A stretch of 8,718 nucleotides of DNA, from contig JAODBP010000219.1 in the NCBI GenBank assembly GCA_025464025.1, forward strand, positions 1 through 8,718. The letters run 5' to 3'. Under the pieces are notes generated by a model that was not told the DNA's origin, ran no database searches, and saw only the letters and a program-made list of their open reading frames with translations. The position numbers and the translations under genes were made by a program. How positions within the stretch are numbered: position 1 is the stretch's first letter; each line of letters starts with the position of its first letter. This document shows positions 6,103 through 8,718 of the stretch, piece after piece. This DNA comes from Actinomycetes bacterium (lineage in GTDB: Bacteria > Actinomycetota > Acidimicrobiia > Acidimicrobiales > CADCSY01).

Positions 6103-6154
6103 CGAACTGGCGATGGATTGACAACACTTCTGTTGTCAATCCATCGCCAGTTCG
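6103..6154. repeat. Perfect 24-bp inverted repeat, likely bidirectional terminator
   Basis: Bases 6103-6126 and 6131-6154 are perfectly complementary, with a 4-base CTTC loop between them. The structure starts 2 bp after the polymerase TAA and ends 3 bp before the stop codon of the convergent oxidoreductase, so it fills the intergenic gap. A 24-bp stem could stop transcription from both sides. There is no T-run on either flank, so it is not a canonical intrinsic terminator. Its composition is near 50% GC, clearly lower than the surrounding genes. Because of the symmetry, both strands carry TTGACA (6118-6123 and 6134-6139). It could instead be a copy of a dispersed palindromic repeat. Confidence 0.85.
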
Positions 6155-6157
6155 GGG

Positions 6158-7081
6158 TCAGAGCGTTGCGAGCACGTCCATCGTCGCGGCGTGGCTCTTG
6201 TCGCGGTCGGCGTCGAGGCCGAGGACCGACGCGCACAGGTCGGTGGCGCCGAGGTCGGCGAACCGCTTCAGGCGCTCGCGCACCTGGGCCTCGGTGCCGA
6301 TGACGGCCACATCGACCGGCGTGGCGGCGTCGCCCCGGCCGAGGATGCGCTGGTAGGTCGGGATGGCCTCGTAGGCGGCGAACAGCTTGGCGGCGCGGTC
6401 CCGCGCCGCGTCGACGTCGGTGACGACGGCGACCGGGAGCCCGACGACGACCCGGGGCGACGGGCGGCCGGCGGCGGCGGCCGACTTCGTGATCAAGGGC
6501 ACGACGTGCTCACCGATGGCCTTCTCGTCGGCCCAGTAGGTGATGGTGCCGTCGGCCAGGCGACCGGTGAGCTCGAGCATCTTCGGGGCGAGGGCGGCGA
6601 CGAGGATCGGCACCGGCGAGCCGCCCGGCACGTCGAGCATGGCGTGGACGTTGTAGCGCTCGCCGGTGTGGTCGACCATGCCCGTGCCGGCGAAGCACTT
6701 GTTGAGCACCTCGACGTACTCGGCCGTGTGGCTCGCCGGCTTGTCGTAGGAGAGGCCGTACATCTTCTCGATCACGACCGGGTGCGACGGCCCGATGCCG
6801 AGCGTGAGCCGGCCGCCGGCCACGGCCTGCACGGTGAGGGCGTCCTGGGCCAGGGACATCGGGTGCCGGGGGAACGTCGGCACGACGGCCGTGCCGAGCT
6901 CGATCCGCGACGTCTCCCGGGCGACCAGCGCCAGCGCGGTGAGCGCGTCGAGGCTCCAGGGGATGTGCGGCACCCAGCCGGTCGAGAGCCCGCGGTCCTC
7001 GGCCGCCTTGGCGTTGGCCAGCAACTGGTCGATCGACGTCCGCTCGCCCGTCGCCTCCCCGATGAACACCCCCACGCGCAT
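6158..7081 (-). CDS. LLM-class F420-dependent oxidoreductase (MSMEG_4879-like)
   Basis: A 307-residue luciferase-like TIM-barrel oxidoreductase. It opens with M-R-V-G-V-F-I-G-E, followed by A-K-A-A-E-D-R-G-L-S-T-G-W-V-P-H (24-39), E-L-G-T-A-V-V-P-T-F-P-R-H-P (61-74) and the nucleotide-loop text L-G-I-G-P-S-H-P-V-V-I-E-K-M-Y-G (94-109). ALAPKMLELTGRLADG follows further on. This order and the start fit the 'F420-dependent oxidoreductase, MSMEG_4879 family' (TIGR03564) as I remember it. It belongs to a different subfamily from the protein at 3631-4482, so the pair is not a recent duplication. Members are assumed to use F420 on unknown organic substrates. The ATG at 7081 has GAGG (7091-7094) 9 nt upstream, a usable Shine-Dalgarno. 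It is convergent with the polymerase gene across the large hairpin, and divergent from a small membrane protein with 38 bp between starts. Confidence 0.91.
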   Translation of the reverse strand: MRVGVFIGEATGERTSIDQLLANAKAAEDRGLSTGWVPHIPWSLDALTALALVARETSRIELGTAVVPTFPRHPMSLAQDALTVQAVAGGRLTLGIGPSHPVVIEKMYGLSYDKPASHTAEYVEVLNKCFAGTGMVDHTGERYNVHAMLDVPGGSPVPILVAALAPKMLELTGRLADGTITYWADEKAIGEHVVPLITKSAAAAGRPSPRVVVGLPVAVVTDVDAARDRAAKLFAAYEAIPTYQRILGRGDAATPVDVAVIGTEAQVRERLKRFADLGATDLCASVLGLDADRDKSHAATMDVLATL

Positions 7082-7107
7082 GCGGCGCAGCCTCGCACGT
7101 CGAGGGC

Positions 7108-7113
7108 TACCGT
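7108..7113 (+). promoter_or_regulatory. Putative -10 element of small membrane protein gene
   Basis: TACCGT fits TANNNT and ends exactly 6 nt before the GTG at 7120, the same spacing as the SDR operon box. This suggests leaderless transcription. A GAGGG at 7102-7106 lies 13 nt from the GTG, rather far for a Shine-Dalgarno. Confidence 0.35.
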
Positions 7114-7119
7114 CGCCGC

Positions 7120-7383
7120 GTGCGCTACGGGCTGCTCACGTGGGTCGTGCTGGTCACCATCGCGGCCTACCTCGTGCGCACCGTGATCGTGCTCATCGCC
7201 AAGCGCCGGTTGCCCCGAGCGAGTGACTTCGTCGACCGGTGGTGGGCGTGGACGCCGCTCGCCGTCGTGCTCGTCGCCATCACGATCGCGGCGTGGCCGA
7301 TCGGCCTCGCCCTGATCGTCGGCACCGGCATCGCCCTCGGCCGATCGACGGCCACCGGCTCACCCTTCCGCCCTCGCCGCTAG
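7120..7383 (+). CDS. Small two-helix membrane protein, hypothetical
   Basis: An 87-residue protein with two long hydrophobic stretches. Residues about 4-27 read L-L-T-W-V-V-L-V-T-I-A-A-Y-L-V-R-T-V-I-V-L-I-A, and residues about 43-73 read A-W-T-P-L-A-V-V-L-V-A-I-T-I-A-A-W-P-I-G-L-A-L-I-V-G. Between them is a basic and acidic loop (K-R-R-L-P-R-A-S-D-F-V-D-R-W-W), and the tail is basic (R-P-R-R). The positive charges suggest the loop and tail face the cytoplasm, though the long second segment with Pro60 could form a hairpin. I recognise no family. The start is GTG with a possible -10 box 6 nt upstream. It is divergent from the oxidoreductase at 6158-7081. Its stop shares the palindromic CTAG with the stop of the convergent MarR gene. 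Confidence 0.65.
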   Translation: MRYGLLTWVVLVTIAAYLVRTVIVLIAKRRLPRASDFVDRWWAWTPLAVVLVAITIAAWPIGLALIVGTGIALGRSTATGSPFRPRR

Positions 7384-7847
7384 CGCCGGTGGGGCGTCCG
7401 CTGGAGGTCGTCGACCAGGCGGACGAGCAGGGTGCCGAGCGCGTCGCGCTCCTCGGGCGTCCACGTGGACAGGGCGTCGACCAGGTGCCCGGTGTTCAGG
7501 TCGAACAGGCGCTGGGCCAGGGCCAGCCCGTCGGCCGTCGGCTCGATGAGGACGATGCGGCCGTGGTGCGGGCTCTGCCGTCGGTCGACGAGCCCCCGGT
7601 CCTCGAGCACCCGCACCTGGCGCGACACGGCGGCGGCGTCCATCCGCGCCAGTCGGGCCAGGTCGGCCAGTGACCGGGCCTCGCCGTCGCGCAGGACCTG
7701 GAGGACCTGGAGCACCTGCTGGGGGAGGTCGGCGCCGGCGGCGTCGGCCAGGGCCGACCACGAGCGTCGACTGGAGAGCAGCCGCTGCAGCCGGTGCAGC
7801 CCGAGCCGGACGCCGTCGACGTCCGGCTCGGCCGACACGCTGGTCAC
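7380..7847 (-). CDS. MarR family transcriptional regulator
   Basis: A 155-residue winged-helix regulator. The DNA-binding part is clear: S-L-A-D-L-A-R-L-A-R-M-D-A-A-A-V-S-R-Q-V-R-V-L-E-D-R-G-L-V-D-R (59-89) is helix-turn-helix plus recognition helix. The wing R-Q-S-P-H-H-G-R-I-V-L-I-E-P-T-A-D-G (90-107) then follows. Helices on both sides form the dimer interface. MarR proteins bind palindromes near their own promoters and release on binding phenolic or other small ligands. The GTG start at 7847 overlaps the TGA of the upstream amidohydrolase gene by 4 bp (GTGA), so the two are coupled and MarR probably controls the amidohydrolase transcription unit, whose promoter is outside the window. I chose this start because the upstream reading frame is a shadow of the amidohydrolase. 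An inverted repeat at 7850-7865 lies just upstream. Confidence 0.88.
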   Translation of the reverse strand: MTSVSAEPDVDGVRLGLHRLQRLLSSRRSWSALADAAGADLPQQVLQVLQVLRDGEARSLADLARLARMDAAAVSRQVRVLEDRGLVDRRQSPHHGRIVLIEPTADGLALAQRLFDLNTGHLVDALSTWTPEERDALGTLLVRLVDDLQRTPHRR

Positions 7848-8718
7848 ACCGCGACCGGGGTCGCGATCTCTTCGATCGTCGGCCCGACCTCGGCCGCGAT
7901 CGGGGCCAGGGCCGCCAGGTCGAAGCCGTAGACCTTGGCGATGTTCTCCGAGAAGATCGCCCGCAGCTCGGGCTCCTTCCAGCCCGCGAACGTCGTCCGC
8001 AGCGACTCGCGGGTGTGCGGGTACGTGCCCTCGTTGTGGGGGTAGTCGCTGCCCCACATCACCCGGTCGAGGCCGATCTCCTCGAAGCAGGCGGCGTCGT
8101 CGGGGCCGGGGAAGCTGGCGCCGAGGTAGCAGTTGGTGGCCCAGTACTCGCTGGCCTTCTTCTTGGTGACGCCACCCTCGGGGACGCCCAGCTCGCCGAT
8201 GCGGCCCTGGCTCATCCGGTCCCACAGGGAGTCCATCCGCTTGAGCACGCCGGGCACCCACTGCGAGCCCTGCTCGGTCATGACGAGCTTCAGGTCGGGG
8301 AAGCGGTCGAACACGCCCGACGCCATGAGGTGCCAGAGGGCCCGGTTGGCGAAGAACCCGGTCTCCAGCACGAAGATCACGTTGGTGAACGGGTGGTTCC
8401 CGTAGTTCGGGATGCCGGAGCCACCGGAGTGGTGGGTCACGGGCATGTCGAGCTCCTGGCAGACGGCCCACAGCGGGTCGTAGATCGGCGAGAACAGCGG
8501 CTCGATCCACGGGGTGTCGGGGGAGACGCCGGGGAGGAGGACGCCGGCCAGGCCGTGGTCCTTCATCCACCGCACGTCCTGCACGGCCTGGTCGACGTCG
8601 TTCAGGAAGATCTGGCCCAGGCCGGCCCGGCGCTTGGGGTGGGCGCCCACGAAGTCCGAGAGCCAGCGGTTGTGGGCGTGGAGCCCGGCGAGCCGCTTGG
8701 GGAAGTCGTCGTCGTTCT
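7844..8718 (-). CDS. Amidohydrolase family protein (Amidohydro_2), 5' truncated
   Basis: The last 290 residues of a gene that runs off the right edge; the frame is open from 8716. It is a metal-dependent hydrolase of the amidohydrolase-2 group (the ACMSD / OH-decarboxylase-like clan). Counting from the first visible residue, there is a barrel strand with M-P-V-T-H95-H96-S-G-G-S-G and the strand F-P-D-L-K-L-V-M-T-E-Q-G (139-150). The signature R-V-M-W-G-S-D224-Y-P-H-N-E-G supplies the conserved Asp. The C-terminal I-F-S-E-N-I-A-K-V-Y-G-F (254-265) is the usual end of the domain. The N-terminal H-x-H metal pair would lie outside. Members hydrolyse or decarboxylate aromatic or cyclic carboxylates. 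Large actinobacterial paralogue sets have unknown substrates. A downstream ATG/GTG is not the true start, because homologous text continues to the window edge. It overlaps MarR by 4 bp. Confidence 0.88.
   Translation of the reverse strand, partial: NDDDFPKRLAGLHAHNRWLSDFVGAHPKRRAGLGQIFLNDVDQAVQDVRWMKDHGLAGVLLPGVSPDTPWIEPLFSPIYDPLWAVCQELDMPVTHHSGGSGIPNYGNHPFTNVIFVLETGFFANRALWHLMASGVFDRFPDLKLVMTEQGSQWVPGVLKRMDSLWDRMSQGRIGELGVPEGGVTKKKASEYWATNCYLGASFPGPDDAACFEEIGLDRVMWGSDYPHNEGTYPHTRESLRTTFAGWKEPELRAIFSENIAKVYGFDLAALAPIAAEVGPTIEEIATPVAV
7850..7865. repeat. 16-bp inverted repeat before the MarR start
   Basis: CGCGACC-GG-GGTCGCG has perfect 7-bp arms, 2 bp upstream of the MarR GTG and inside the last codons of the amidohydrolase gene. 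It could be a MarR operator or an RNA hairpin at the initiation region. In DNA of this GC content a chance origin is quite possible. Confidence 0.25.

Noticed and set aside
6118..6139. TTGACA -35-like elements on both strands of the hairpin
   Set aside because: Both copies follow from the palindrome, no suitable -10 box lies 16-18 bp away, and both would fire into the 3' end of a gene.
4254..6236. Open frame of 660 codons on the minus strand opposite the polymerase
   Set aside because: Composition is Arg/Gly/Pro/His-rich with no domain pattern. It is the usual shadow frame of GC-rich coding DNA, while the plus strand carries all the Pol I motifs.
7848..8570. N-terminal extension of the MarR protein
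   Set aside because: This is an off-frame reading of the amidohydrolase gene, Arg/Pro-rich and without domains. The GTG at 7847 with the 4-bp overlap is the natural start.
1..8718. CRISPR array, tRNA, rRNA, transposase, integrase or attachment site
   Set aside because: I looked for regularly spaced repeats, tRNA-like cloverleaf arms and mobile-element proteins and saw none.

Overview
The window is GC-rich throughout (about 70% by eye) and densely coded, with strong third-position GC. Two flavin/F420-type luciferase-like oxidoreductases, a nuclease-less family A DNA polymerase of the kind found in actinomycetes, many GTG starts and short or absent leaders all point to an actinobacterium. My guess is the Acidimicrobiia, including uncultured marine or soil members, but no rRNA or marker gene here fixes the taxon.

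Layout from left to right. (1) 1-870: the 3' end of a D-aminoacylase-like amidohydrolase (+), a small Ser/Thr-rich lipoprotein (-) and a small two-helix membrane protein (+). (2) 860-3600: a compact minus-strand operon that reads SDR oxidoreductase, TetR regulator, metal-dependent cyclase/hydrolase, SnoaL-like protein. (3) 3631-6101: a plus-strand pair divergent from that operon across only 30 bp. It holds an LLM-class F420-dependent oxidoreductase that overlaps, by one base, a family A DNA polymerase lacking the 5' nuclease domain. (4) 6103-6154: a perfect 24-bp inverted repeat filling the gap between convergent genes. (5) 6158-7081: a second LLM-class oxidoreductase (-) of a different subfamily, divergent from a small two-helix membrane protein (7120-7383, +). 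(6) 7380-8718: a MarR regulator that overlaps by 4 bp the end of an amidohydrolase-2 family gene (-), which is cut off by the right edge.

Most of the metabolic genes (SDR, cyclase, SnoaL-like, two LLM oxidoreductases, two amidohydrolases, TetR and MarR regulators) look like accessory catabolism of small organic acids, cyclic compounds or xenobiotics using NAD(P) and F420 chemistry. No substrate can be named from sequence. The TetR gene lies inside the operon. The 30-bp divergent gap at 3601-3630 contains a 13-bp palindrome that overlaps a -10-like hexamer, so TetR could control both directions from it.

No CRISPR array, tRNA, rRNA, insertion sequence or phage gene was seen. The most notable items are the divergent polymerase with altered motif A and O-helix residues, its coupling to an F420 oxidoreductase gene, the long perfect hairpin after it, and the compact divergent promoter/operator.
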